Of a stretch of 64,000 nt of DNA, positions 29,543 to 40,117 are shown piece after piece (position 1 is the stretch's first letter; the number at the start of each line of letters is the position of its first letter). The translations under genes and the position numbers were made by a program. Below the pieces are notes generated by a model that had not been told where the DNA came from, did no database searches, and saw nothing but the letters and a program-made list of their open reading frames with translations. Source of the stretch: Eutreptiella sp. 'Long Island Sound 2002' (Eukaryota > Euglenozoa > Euglenophyceae > Eutreptiales > Eutreptiaceae); contig OZ038384.1 of NCBI GenBank assembly GCA_964036045.1, positions 21,257,000-21,320,999 of the forward strand, read 5' to 3'.

Positions 29543-31750
29543 CCGCTAACCCTCACGGCCACCCCTGGCCGGCCAGCGCCGCGCGACAACGGCCGGGGGG
29601 ATGAGGGACCCCAGCGAGGGCCTGCACGAGGTTCCGGCTCTAGGTAGAGGGGGGCGGGGGAAGGGCGCGACCCCCCAGCCCATGGCTGGCCCCCGGGGCC
29701 AGGACTGCCATGCTGCCCCCCCCCCCGGCCGTCAGGAGGCGTCGCCAGGGGACCAAAGGGCCCCCCCCACTCCCCCCCCCCCCCCTCCCACACAGGCCCG
29801 AGAGCGGGCGGGGGGGGGCGGCCCCCCCACCCCCCCCCCCCCGCACCCGACCCAGCTGGGGAGCCACAAACGCGGCCCTCCGCCCCCCCAGGGCCGGGGG
29901 GGCGCCCCCCCCCCGGAAGGGACGGCGACGCGGTAAGGGGAACGGCGGCTTGACCTGCTCCCGCGAACCCACACCGGCGTGCCGGAGCAACGCGCACAAC
30001 GGAACAGGAAGGAGGCCGCGCCCCACATGACCCTCCCGTAACCACAGCCCACTCAGGGATGACAGAGGGGGGGTTCAGGTCTGCTGGGGCCCCCGGGGGA
30101 GCGGTCCACGGGCCGCCCCTCACCCCCCCCAACCCCGGGGCGGCACTTCGGCCCCGACTGCACGCGCACGCCGGAAGGGAACGCGCCGGCGACACGGAGG
30201 GGGCCAGGATGGAGTACCGCAGGCCGCCGCCCGGAAGGAGAGCAGGGAGGCCGCGGCGCGACACCCCCCCCCCCCCCCGCCCCCCCACCGGCCCGCAAGC
30301 CACGGGTGCCCCGGCCCCCACCCCCCGAGGCGGGAGGGACGGCCCCCCCCCGCCCGAGAGAGGAGCCGGAGTGCGACCCGCGCCCCCGCCCCAGCCGCCG
30401 GCTCCCGTGGGGGCCGCGAAGAACAAGCGAGCCAACGCCTGCGCACCGGGACGCCGCACAGATCGTACCCAGAGAAGCCGGGTGAGCACGAACCGGAGTG
30501 GTATGGGGGGCCACGCCCCCCATGGACAGCACGACGCCAGTGACGCCCGCTTTGTTGCCTGCCCAGGGAAGGCAGAGGGACGGAATGAGGCAGAGCGACC
30601 CCCCGCCCTACAGGCCCCGCCCCGGCCGCACAGCCGGGGGGTACGGCGCACGCCCCCCCCCCCCCCAGCTCGCCCCCCAGCATATGAACGCCAGGGACCC
30701 GCCCCGCGGCGCGCAGCCCCCACAGGGACAGAACAGGGCCCCCACACCCGCACGCCCGCGCCCACAACACGTGGATCGCGGACCCCGACAGCCCGCCCAG
30801 TGGACGGGCAGTCGGGGGAGGGGGAGCGCAAGACCCCAGACGCCCCATGCAACGGTAGAAGGCACCCCCCCCGGGGACGCCCTGCCGCCACCCCCACAAC
30901 CCCCAGCCAAGTAGGGGGGAACCGGGACCGGACCGCCCCCCCCCCAAGCACGCCAGACGGAGCAAGGGACCGGGGCAGGACACGCGGAGGGGCACGGACC
31001 ACGTGGAACGGCCCTACCAGCGCCCAGTGCCGGGACCACGCGAGATGCGCGCGCCACACCACCCAGCGGGGGGGGGAGCGGACACCGCGAGAGCGCGAGC
31101 GCACACACGAAAGAGACACGCGGGGACTACCGGAAGGGCAAATGGACCGAGCGCGCGGAACGCACAGACCGCGTGGAATGGCGTACCTGCGAGCGAGGGT
31201 AAGGGACACCCGGACAAGACGGCCCGCCACACGCAGCGCGGAACACGCGGGGCGGGGAGGGGGAAACGAAAGAGACACGACGCCAGGTACCGGCCCGAAC
31301 CCCCCGAACCGGCCGCGAGCGCCGCGCACACACAGACGGGGCACTGCACCCGCCAAGGCAGTAGTGGCGCACAGCGCCACGCCCGAACCCCTAGGCTAGG
31401 CAGCCTCCGCGCCAGCCCAAAAGGGGCCCACTGGCGACAAGCCAGTAGCACGGGCCCGGCGGCGCCGGCGCCCCGGGCAACCACGCATTAGGGGGGCGAC
31501 GCAGTGGGTAAGCGCCCGCAGCCACAGCTGCGAATTGATGCACTGACCGGGGAGTGGCGAAACGGGGAAGCCGGGGAAGGACGGGGCTCCGAGCTCTGTG
31601 AACCCGGGGGACTCCGCCACCAGGCAGGAGGTGCGTCTTGGAGGGCCCCCCACTAGGACCCGGTGGGGAGGATATCACCTGGCCCGACCAGGTGGCCCCC
31701 CGGGGCCGAAAGGCGTCTAGTACCCGCAAAATCAAACCTCAAACCTCAAA
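29543..31750. other. LINE1 3' region with long C runs
   Basis: No supported gene. Between 29718 and 29920 the plus strand is packed with runs of 6-13 C residues, and further runs lie near 30270-30350 and 30650-30670, so the minus strand is G-run-rich. Long open frames on both strands here (for example 30059-31399 plus) reflect base composition. It ends with the TCAAACC-repeat tail. Confidence 0.6.
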
Positions 31751-31766
31751 CCTGATTGGTGCCCGG
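31751..31766. other. LINE1 target-site duplication, right copy
   Basis: Identical to 19996-20011. After it the Gypsy1 polyprotein frame resumes. Confidence 0.9.
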
Positions 31767-33410
31767 TCTGAAGCGCTGGCTAAGGAGGCGTTCAGCCGTA
31801 TGGACGTCCACTTGGACCTCAACATGACGATGATACGCCCCCTGGATGGACTCCAACAATCGGAGTACCTGAAAGAGTTTGGGGATATCTACAAGCGCCT
31901 GGAGAAACGCCTTGAACCCCTCCTGGTCAACTAAGATCAGTGGAAGAGGGACAAGAGCTACCTCTGGCACGAGGACCGCATTGTGGTGCCTAGTGACAGA
32001 GTCCCAGCGCTGCTGAAGTGGACCCATGAGTCCAGCGGTCATGTGGGTGCTGACCGTACCCTGAGGCTGTTCAAGCAGTGGTTCCACACTACGTGGACTG
32101 ACGACCAACTGCGGAAAACCCTCCAGCCTATCGTGGACAAGTGCCCGTGCAGGTCCTGTAAACCAGGGGATATCAGGGACAGAGGTCTCTACTCGACCAT
32201 GCCCATCCCCCACTGTGCTAACAGTGTTCTATACGTGGAATACACGGAGATGCCGAAGTTCTGGGGCTATGACTTCGCCCTCGTGGTAACCTGTGGGTTG
32301 ACCAGGTTTACCAGGGTGTTCCCATGTACCAAGCACATTACCGGGGAGGAGACTATCAAGATACTCCTGGAGGAGTGGTTTTGTGTCTATGGGGCGCCCA
32401 AGGAGATCAACTCCGATGAGGACGTACGAGTACGCTCAGATACCGGTTGGTACAAGAGGGTCCTGAGATCCCTCAATGTCCAGGTGTCTACGGGGATTCC
32501 CTACTCGCACACGAGCAACCCCCTATGTGAGCGACAGATCCGTGTCCTGAAGGAGAATGTACGGATATGGTGCAAAACTGAACGCACCAGAGACTGGGTG
32601 AGACTACTCCCCGTCATATCCTTGATGATGAACTCCCAAGAGAGTTCAGCTACTGGCTACTCGCCCCATGAGCTATTCCTAGGGCGCCCGGCATGGTTCC
32701 TACATGCCCCCTATCCAGAGGACACCCATTCTTCTGTGGGTGAATGGGTCCAAGAGCAACAAGCGAAGGTGGACAAGGCCAAGGCTATGCTCCAGAGAGT
32801 GAGGGAGCGTCAGTGGAACAAGAAGAACAAGCACCGAGTACCGGCCACCTACCAAGAGGGGGACTGGGTGCTGGTGCACCACAGTCGACTACCCGCCTGG
32901 CCACGCTCTACCAGCGATTACCCATACTTCGGGCCGTACAAGATTCTATCAGTGGATGGACACCGTATCACCGTGTGGTGTTCTCCCCGTCTAGGGGGGA
33001 CCCTGGTGTGCGCTGCTCAACACCTGAAGCGCTACTATGATCCTGAAGACCTCTGTAGGGAGGAGTGGGAGCTGAACGACGAGGAAATCGCCGCTCTGGA
33101 CCTACAAGGGGCTGCCAGCCCTATGGAAGTTGAAGGTGAACTCCCCGACATGAACGCCGAGGAGATGGCTAAGGAGGGCTTCTACCTGGTGAAGTCTGTC
33201 CTACGCCACCGCTACCGCCAGGGTTGGCGCTTCCTCACCCTCTGGGAAGGGTTTGGAGTCGAAGAGGCCACCTGGGAGCCCTTCTCTGCATTTGTTCTAC
33301 CTGAGGGACACCTAAACTCAGTCCTGGTTGACTACTTGTCCCAGAACAACCTTGGTGAGTTGCTGAGGCTCGCTGAGACGCTTGCCTCCAAGACTAAAGC
33401 TAGGGACTGA
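31752..33410 (+). CDS. pol: Gypsy1 integrase with chromodomain-like C-terminus
   Basis: The frame resumes LIGARSEALAKEAFSRMDV, is broken by TAA at 31932-31934 (one change from CAA), then runs open to TGA 33408-33410. A zinc-binding HHCC-like region (HESSGHVGADR, later CPCRSC) is followed by the catalytic core. The position of the first Asp reads VEY, the second lies in INSDEDVRVRSD, and the Glu in NPLCERQ, so the first acidic residue may be Glu rather than Asp. The C-terminal part has GDWVLVHHSRLP and a chromodomain-like stretch (YLVKSVLRHRYRQGW, LTLWEGFGVEEATWEPF). Integrase would insert the cDNA; chromodomains steer to chromatin marks. Confidence 0.88.
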
Positions 33411-36400
33411 ACCTTACCCTTACCTGCCAAAGCGTATGTGTGAGTGTGCTATTCCTAAGGTCCTGAGAGCAAGCCGCAGAAGTGGTGTCCTAATTATACC
33501 CAAGGCTGCACGCTTGCTAAACCTGGAGGGTTGGCTTATTGATGCCACGGGGTACGCCCCGGGTCTTTCCTCCCCTAAGCGCCCAATTTCTGTGCTGGCG
33601 CAAAACCTTTGGGGAATACCCGGCGTACTAATCCAGGTATTGTTTTCCCTACCTATCTGTCTACTACAGGGAGGGATGGCCAAAAGCTATGAAGGCATGA
33701 AAACGCCGTTTTGCTAAGTGGCCAAAACACTGACCTACCCACTGCCACAGCCCACCAACCCTGCTAAAATTGCAGGAAACGGGTGGGACAGTGACACACG
33801 CACTACAGGTCCTACACACCCTACAGTGGCACCATCCTGGTGGGCGAGCGCTGCTGCAACTGGCTCAAGCCCCCACTCAGGACTACCACTCCTACACGCA
33901 CACTCTACTGGGTGTTGTTGAAGAACATGTCGTGGGTCCTAGCGACCCTCCTGTGAAGAAGGCAAGAGAACACAGCGCTGCTAAGCAACTGTGGCCTAAC
34001 AGGGGACGCCACTGATGCGGTATGGGGTGCCTCACCCATACCCGCTGCCCAGCCTGTGGCGCTCTTCGCCAGGCTGGCTCAGGAATTTCTGTGGGATTTC
34101 TGTAAAATACCCCAGAAATCGTCATTTTTCGTCATTTTTGGGCTGGCGACGACATTCGTCGCCTGCGCGACGCAGCTCCAGATCGAAGTTTTATTCTTCG
34201 ATTTCTGAAGATTTTAATCTATTTTATTATAGATTTATCGTTTTTAGAAATAAAGGAATATAGCGTGACCTTTTTCGCGGCGTTCCGCGAAGGTCAATTC
34301 TTGCGAAAAGAGTCACGTTCATGCATTTTTCAAAAAATCCTGAGGCGATCCCAGGAATCAGCCAGATGCCCATGGCGTGGCCCAACAGTGGGCCTTTTCA
34401 TATATAGTTTGAATTGGCACAGAAACGCGTCGTGTCGGCTACGCGACGCGTTGGGGGGAGACACGCGAAATGAGTGTTTTTGGCTCAAAAATCACTATAT
34501 TTCATTGTTTTTCGCCCCAAAACCACTGTTTGGCCCAGTTTGGGCAGGATCTCAGTGGAGATCCTGATGGCGACGACTCGTAGCCGTCAGATTTTCTGAT
34601 GGCGGCGACGCCGCCGCCTTCATTTCGTCTCCTTTTTTATGCTATTTCATAGTATAGACTTGTTACATATACATATTACTTGTCTACATGTTTATATTGT
34701 GTACATATACCTTCATCTCTTGCCCAGGACGCCAGATTGTGTCAGAATTCTTTGGAGAATCCCAAATTCCAGAGGATCTCTTGGATTTCATGGGTTTGGG
34801 GTCGTGCATGCCAAGGGAAGCTTGGAGGTTGCCCTCCCCCCAAACGCTTCACCACAACGCGTTTCCCCTGCTAGGGCTTGGAGGGAAGGGGTGCTCCTTT
34901 TTCCGTGCACGGCGCAGATGTCGATGGAGTCGGACTCCCTGCTCTGCCACAGGCAGAGGGGAGTTACTTGTTTGTGTGATCTGCGCCCTTGTTTAGCAGG
35001 GCATGAAAAAAATGGTATGCTGCTGCACCAATCACCCTACCTGCCCACCTGTAAAGCAAAGGCAAATGAAGGGGTGTTTGCGGCGGAGGAACCAAGCCAC
35101 TCTCCACGTATTATACGCTTCTCAGAGTGACCTATAATACACTGTCCGCAAACGCGCTGAAGGATCAGCTCTCCTGTCAAGCAAGCAAGCATTAAGGGAC
35201 TCCTCAGGTTCTCTTAAAGAACGTACCGGGGAGCCCCTGGGTAGCCTAAACAAGGTTTACCGTGCGCACTTCGCGTGGCCTACCCTTTAATGCGTGTGTG
35301 AATGCGCGAGCATGCATGTGTATCGTGGGCAAACCTGCCCATCTGAACCTCAATCTCGAACTCCACCAGGGGGTGGCCCCTCCTGGGCTTACTCACCTTA
35401 CCTACCGCTGGAGAGTGAAGCAAGGTGAGGGGGAAAACGAAGCGCAAGCGAAATCGTCGCTATGCATCGGTGTGTATGTTCTAATCAGGGCAACAAAAAG
35501 GGAGGTTGGTGCTGTAAGAGCAGTTGTCACAGTTGTCCCGCATTGCACCGCAGGGCAGGACCGGTAGCCCCCCGTGACAACCACTCCCTGGCCGAAGGCC
35601 CTCTGTTTTTCCCCTAATCTCACCTCTAATCGTCTGCAATCTTTCTAATCTAGCCCTCTATCGTTTGTTAGCGCAGCTACAAGACTCGTTCACGGAGACA
35701 CGAGACGAGCAATGTGTATGCGGCATACGAGACGAGCATACCTGTAGTTTATACCCGATTCATTGAACTCTTTTTGTTCATTTTCGAATTCTTGGATTTT
35801 TGATTCTTCTATTAGTGTGGGTGGAATCTGTATGTTTATTTATTAATGTGTGTCTCGTCATTGTCAAGACTACGTGAGACATACGTTTATAATGCCATTA
35901 TTTCTGCATTTTCTGGCGCTTCGCTAGGAGCCGCTCCTGCGCGGCGCCTTTTTATGCGTAGGAATTTCTTGATACAAAAAATCTAGAGATGACTAAAATT
36001 TTTATAAAAATGTGCTTCTGATGCACAATTTGATTCTGCTCAGGTGTGTCGTCTTAGAAAAGTTCTAGGCCGTCATTTGACGGATTTTGGTGTCGTCGCT
36101 TCGTTTTTGCGTGGATTCGTCCATAACTCTCCCATTCCTGCCTCTGCAGATACCCACGCGCAGCCTCGCTGAGTAGGCCGTGTTCGGGCCGAAACGCAGC
36201 AGCCTGGAGAGACTGAGCAGAACCCAAGACCCCACCAAGGGGCAATTTAATTTTTTTTACGACTCCCTTCGCCCTAAGACAGGTCACAGGTCGCCAGCAG
36301 GTTTACGAGAACCCATGCGAGTGTGTATATGGTGTTTTGCGTTGGGTTTGTGTCGCGCTGCGTCTTGGAGGGAGGGATGCACATGCACATGTTTTGGCAT

Positions 36401-36630
36401 GCTCCCAAACTAACCCAACCAAGCCACAGGAGCCCCGGCAGCGCCATGAGCGCTGAGTCTTCTGTAGGAAGTGTGACAAACAGAGCAGCAGAAGAGTGCC
36501 AGCCATGGTGAGCGCCCATTTTTCTGTGTGAGGGAAACTATAGGTATTTTAAAGTAGATGTGGAAACCAAGAAAAGGCCAAGAAAAAATCCCTTTTTCCT
36601 AAAATGCGACAGTGGTGGCCACCACAGCAC
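33411..36630. other. Gypsy1 3' noncoding region with strong hairpins
   Basis: 3.2 kb between integrase and polypurine tract with no protein-like frame. Perfect or near-perfect inverted repeats cluster at 34145-34163 (GGCGACGA/TCGTCGCC), 34266-34297 (12-bp stem with 3-base bulge), 34424-34452 (AACGCGTCG/CGACGCGTT) and about 34600-34614. TTTTGGCTCAA near 34478-34488 matches 11 bases of the dinoflagellate spliced leader. Another hairpin followed by T5 lies near 35922-35957. Confidence 0.55.
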
Positions 36631-36640
36631 AAGGGGGGAG
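36631..36640 (+). promoter_or_regulatory. Gypsy1 polypurine tract
   Basis: AAGGGGGGAG sits immediately before the 3' LTR, the position from which plus-strand DNA synthesis is primed in LTR elements. Confidence 0.75.
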
Positions 36641-37424
36641 TAAGAAAAGATGCTTTTCCAATGCTCTGAGGCATACACTAGTTGTATTAGGGATGCACTG
36701 AGCATCCAGGCATTTCTATCTTAGTATTGGCCCCACCAAAAGTGGTGATAACACATTTTGACCTATGGAACCAAACACCCAATCAGGATATGCAGTGGAC
36801 CCCTTAATCCCCTTTCAATGTGAGGCAAATCATCTTTTCCTGAGTTGACTGAGAACTGACATATCCAAGGCAGAGCCTATGAATTTATCTATGTTTTTCC
36901 ATGAATACTTAGCTGTCCTAGTGGTATGCACCCTAGGGGGCTGGGCACCTCTTTTTGAGAGGTCCTGGGTTCAATTCCTGGTCAGCCTAGCTAAGTAGGA
37001 AGATCCCATGTGACATGGCAGTGACCTCATCGCCACATGCCCTGCCACCTCAGCACATATGGGACCCAAAACAAAGAGTGCACATCTCCTGAGATGGCAC
37101 TATGGAGATAGAGTGACCATGCGGCAGTTTTCCAACTATTTTCGAAAACATTTCAGCTATCTTTGTGAATATGCAATCCGATTTGACCTGAGTTGCAGTT
37201 TCTGTGAATATCCTTTCATCTTTCACTGTTTACACTGCAGCCCTTCATGCTTTGATCCTGATTCTCTTCTCCTTGCACACCTCTGGCTTGGGCTATCCTG
37301 GATTTACTGTATTTCAGCAAACAAAAGGTTTTCATCTCCAAAAACAAGCAGCAGGAAACCCTACACCAGCAGCAAGCAGCAGGAGAGACAGAAACACAGT
37401 GTTGAAACCACTATAAATTTTTCT
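36641..37424 (+). repeat. Gypsy1 3' LTR
   Basis: Matches 13325-14110. Differences include the first 50 bases (five changes), a 3-bp deletion near 37360 and scattered single changes. It is followed by the CGGAG duplication and then the last bases of LINE2. Confidence 0.88.
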
Positions 37425-37435
37425 CGGAGCCGCCC

Positions 37436-37455
37436 TTACTTACTTACTTACTTAC
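37436..37455 (+). repeat. (TTAC)5 tail of LINE2
   Basis: Five perfect TTAC units directly before repeat A'. Position and composition fit the simple-repeat 3' tail of a non-LTR element. Confidence 0.65.
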
Positions 37456-40117
37456 TGCAATGGTCCTACGACCTCTACAACCAAAAATGAAGCAAAGGAG
37501 CACCTTCCTACAATCAATAAACACCTTTCATAGATGGACCTAAGTCGCACGGTTGACATCGCACTATTAGCATCGGGTAAGGCTGCCACTGAGGTGACAC
37601 AAATCGTCCAGAAAAAAATCGTGGTGACATAAAACTCCAAGAAAGGTGTGGTGAGACAACTTGGCGACAACAAAGAGTTGCCGATAAAGCGGCGGCACAC
37701 GCCAGAGGGGCATACGCAACATGGAAAATGTCCAACCCTCGCATGCAACCCCATGCGACCCCCCCATATGTTTGAAACGTATGTTTCCTAAGTTCCAAAT
37801 CCACAAAACGTACAAGACGTATGGGAACGTTTCACAGCACGCAACTTTACACAGGTAACACTAGACCTTGTCCACCTACCCCCCGTCTCCTTGTTACTCA
37901 AAAAGAGGCAGCAACAATCCAAAAATACGTGGCACCGGGTAAAACATTGTTACTCAAGGGATGGTTGGACCCCCTACCCCCCGTATTTTACCACGGTAAC
38001 ATAAGATGCCGTGAAACATTCCCTATGGAACGTTCGAACGAGTTGGAGTTGCACTGGGGGTTGTACGTACCAAATGTTTAGAACATATCGAAACGTATCA
38101 AACGTTCTGACGATGTTGAAATTGCAAAATGGAGTTGCACGTTGCAATATTTTAGCACTTGGGCAAAGACAGACTGTCTCTGGGTACTCTGAAAATAAAG
38201 TTAAATCAGTAACAGTATTCCGGACCCCCCCCCGAAATCATTAAAATTCAGTAAACTAACCTAAAAAATGGGCGTGCGCGGCCATTAAACTTCAGTAGGT
38301 ACTTCCTAATCGTAATTCAATAACGGCGACAGAACAGCGACATCTGGCGCAGCGGCACGGAACGGAACTGAAGGTATGTTTTTGCGCAGCAAGAAAACGA
38401 TTTTTTTTCCGACGAGAATTTACAACACTGGGCTCATTCTGACGAGCAAGGATTCTGCAGTTGATGGTGTCCTTACCCAGACAGTCCTTAATCCTGCTCA
38501 TGCGCGCAAGGCCTCTCGCTCTCTGGATAATGATGTTTGTGATGATGATAAGTCTGATGCGTCTCAGGAATCGGCAGAGGATGAGAATGACCCCATTTAT
38601 GATGACATGTTAAGACAGTTGGAGGTGGTTGAAGAGGAAGAGGAAGTTAATCGAGATGAGGAGGGTGAGGATGACACTCATCTCCCTGATCAACTGGCTG
38701 AATGCTTCCATATCAACACCTACAACACTCGTGGAGGGCGGCAGACAAAGGTGCCGGTTAAGTACACTTAGCACTCTTCCGCACATCCATTCGGCAATGA
38801 AATGGGACGATGTTGAAGGGTCAGTCCAGCCACTACTCACCACTGGAGTCCACACTTCCAGTGCTGACTTGTGTCCCTCCTTCCCCTTCACTCCGTCCCA
38901 GGTCGGGTTCCCTACTAGGACTAAGCTTGTTGTGCTCGTGGCTTTCTACTTGTATGGGTCATAAGCTTATTAAGTAAGGGAGAAGAGAAAACATTTAAAA
39001 AAAAAGTAAGGAGTAAGGTAAGAATTGGTTTCATGCAAAAATAACCAATTGTTTTCAATTATTTCGATAAAAATAACCAACTATTCCGATTATATGACAT
39101 AAAAATAATCGGTCATTTTCGATTGTTATCTCTACAAAATGCAATTATTGCCGAAAAGCCGTGAACTTTTACCTAAGGGATAGTAAACAGGAAAAAAGAG
39201 GTGAAAGACATGCTAAACCTTTGACTTTTATCCCAAATTGCCTGTGATTTCCCAAAATCCTCTGGTTTTTGATAGGAAACATTTCATGGTGTATCAACAA
39301 AATATTTCTTCTTCATACATAACTTGTCCGATTAATTGTTTTATACCAGTTTTCAAAATGATCAGTTTTACCGGATATTTGTCACATTAGACCCAATTAA
39401 TCCAATTAATCCGATTATCCGATTAATTGGTAAAACCGATTCCGAACCTTAGTAAGGAGTGGGGACGCCTCAGAATGAATTAAAAAAAAAAGTAATAATT
39501 ATTAAGTAAAGCCTTTTGGGAAACCAATAATATACTGTTTTGAATTTATTTTCACAGTACTCCCGAAAATGGAACCGACAGGAGGAATATATGGGAAGGG
39601 ATTCTGCATTTCCGATGAAACCAAATACACCAAACAGGTACATGCTTCAAGTTCCATTCTGCATATGGTCTGTATCCACGTGCAGCTGCATTGGGCGCGC
39701 GGAATGTGTGCACATGCGAGCCGATTGCCCACCCCAACCATCACACCGTATACACCGGATGAGGAAGGCGATTTAAGTCTATCCCCCGACCTTTCGCGGT
39801 TTCAGCCCGTACGCCACTGACAATTGAAGGACAAGGCTCCAAAATCAAGCGTGGATGTAAAGAAAAGCACCATATTGATACATTTGAACATAGTAAGCAT
39901 TAGGATCTAACAGATTGAACGAGACAGCTGCAAAATGGACGTTGATCAATCAAACTCCTTTGAAGGTGTTTTTGGTCGTACTTGCTCGATATGGACTCCT
40001 AGAATCAGCTGAATAGCCACCGCACGAAAATCAATTGCATGAAGTGTGATCATTCAATAATGAGAGTCAAGTGTACCACATTTCAGGCCTGTCCTTGTTG
40101 TTATCGCTTTCACACAG
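37455..40117 (+). repeat. Direct repeat copy A' (2.66 kb), right flank of LINE2
   Basis: Same orientation as 4825-7470. It begins at the end of the TTAC tail and ends at CTTTCACACAG. After it the sequence passes into an exon-like frame (ATFLSAV), presumably the original continuation of the locus. It contains the second copy of the acidic frame (38376-38771) and the AT-rich CCGATT stretch (about 39035-39452). Confidence 0.85.
38376..38771 (+). CDS. Acidic 131-residue open frame, second copy
   Basis: Counterpart of 5748-6143 in repeat A', same length and same TAG stop, four residue differences (for example NTYNTRG for NTYTTRG). It remains open after duplication, but with so few changes this is weak evidence for function. 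Confidence 0.25.
   Translation: MFLRSKKTIFFPTRIYNTGLILTSKDSAVDGVLTQTVLNPAHARKASRSLDNDVCDDDKSDASQESAEDENDPIYDDMLRQLEVVEEEEEVNRDEEGEDDTHLPDQLAECFHINTYNTRGGRQTKVPVKYT

Larger units (their letters stand above)
20012..31750 (+). mobile_element. LINE1: 11.7-kb 5'-truncated non-LTR retrotransposon
   Basis: Bounded by a 14-16 bp target duplication, with a (TCAAACC)-repeat tail at 31732-31752. The 5' end falls inside an APE-type endonuclease, leaving only its last motif (SDHLP). It then encodes reverse transcriptase, RNase H and zinc fingers in one 1,972-codon frame, followed by three more ORFs, the last two overlapping by one base (TGATG), and a 2.2-kb C/G-run-rich 3' region. It is very GC-rich compared with its host element. 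It has no stops in the long frame and is the youngest layer of the nest. Confidence 0.92.
13325..37424 (+). mobile_element. Gypsy1: Ty3/Gypsy LTR retrotransposon with chromodomain-like end, inactivated
   Basis: 5' LTR 13325-14110, primer site, gag, protease, a DAM-like segment, reverse transcriptase, RNase H, integrase ending in a chromodomain-like sequence, a 3.2-kb 3' noncoding region, polypurine tract, and 3' LTR 36641-37424. The domain order PR-RT-RH-IN is that of Ty3/Gypsy. Removing LINE1 and one target copy leaves about 12.3 kb. It is inactive because LINE1 splits the polyprotein and several in-frame stops (three TGA, one TAA) and a frame change are present. The two LTRs differ at about a dozen positions by eye. 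Confidence 0.9.
7471..37455 (+). mobile_element. LINE2: GC-rich LINE-like element, split by Gypsy1
   Basis: The body is 7471-13319 and resumes at 37425-37455 after the Gypsy1 insertion, so about 5.9 kb without it. The 3' end is CCGCCC followed by (TTAC)5 (37436-37455), a simple-repeat tail typical of non-LTR elements. The left edge abuts repeat A and the tail abuts repeat A'. No reverse transcriptase is present, as expected if the copy is strongly 5'-truncated or non-autonomous. It carries a long basic, Gly/Arg-rich frame whose C-terminal domain resembles that of LINE1 ORF3. Assignment as LINE is inferred from the tail, flanking duplication and that similarity. Confidence 0.55.

Noticed and set aside
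26850-31380. Very long minus-strand open frames opposite LINE1 (for example 26850-28796 and 29245-31380)
   Set aside because: They are antisense to supported ORFs or in C-run-rich DNA, and their Gly/Arg/Leu composition is what GC-rich DNA gives when stop codons are rare.
30059-31399. 446-codon plus-strand frame in the LINE1 3' region
   Set aside because: Low-complexity Pro/Arg/Thr sequence spanning homopolymer C runs, no domain and no TGATG or other linkage to ORF4.
31490-31545. tRNA-like stretch (AGTGGGTAAGCGC) near the LINE1 end
   Set aside because: It has a D-arm-like block but no B box or consistent cloverleaf, so it is not called as a tRNA or SINE.
20012-31750. LINE1 as two separate insertions (pol part and 3' ORF part)
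   Set aside because: A single target duplication brackets the whole and no internal tail or duplication is seen between pol and the downstream ORFs.
35922-35957. Hairpin followed by TTTTT as a transcription terminator
   Set aside because: Rho-independent terminators do not apply in a eukaryotic nucleus and no Pol III gene is upstream.
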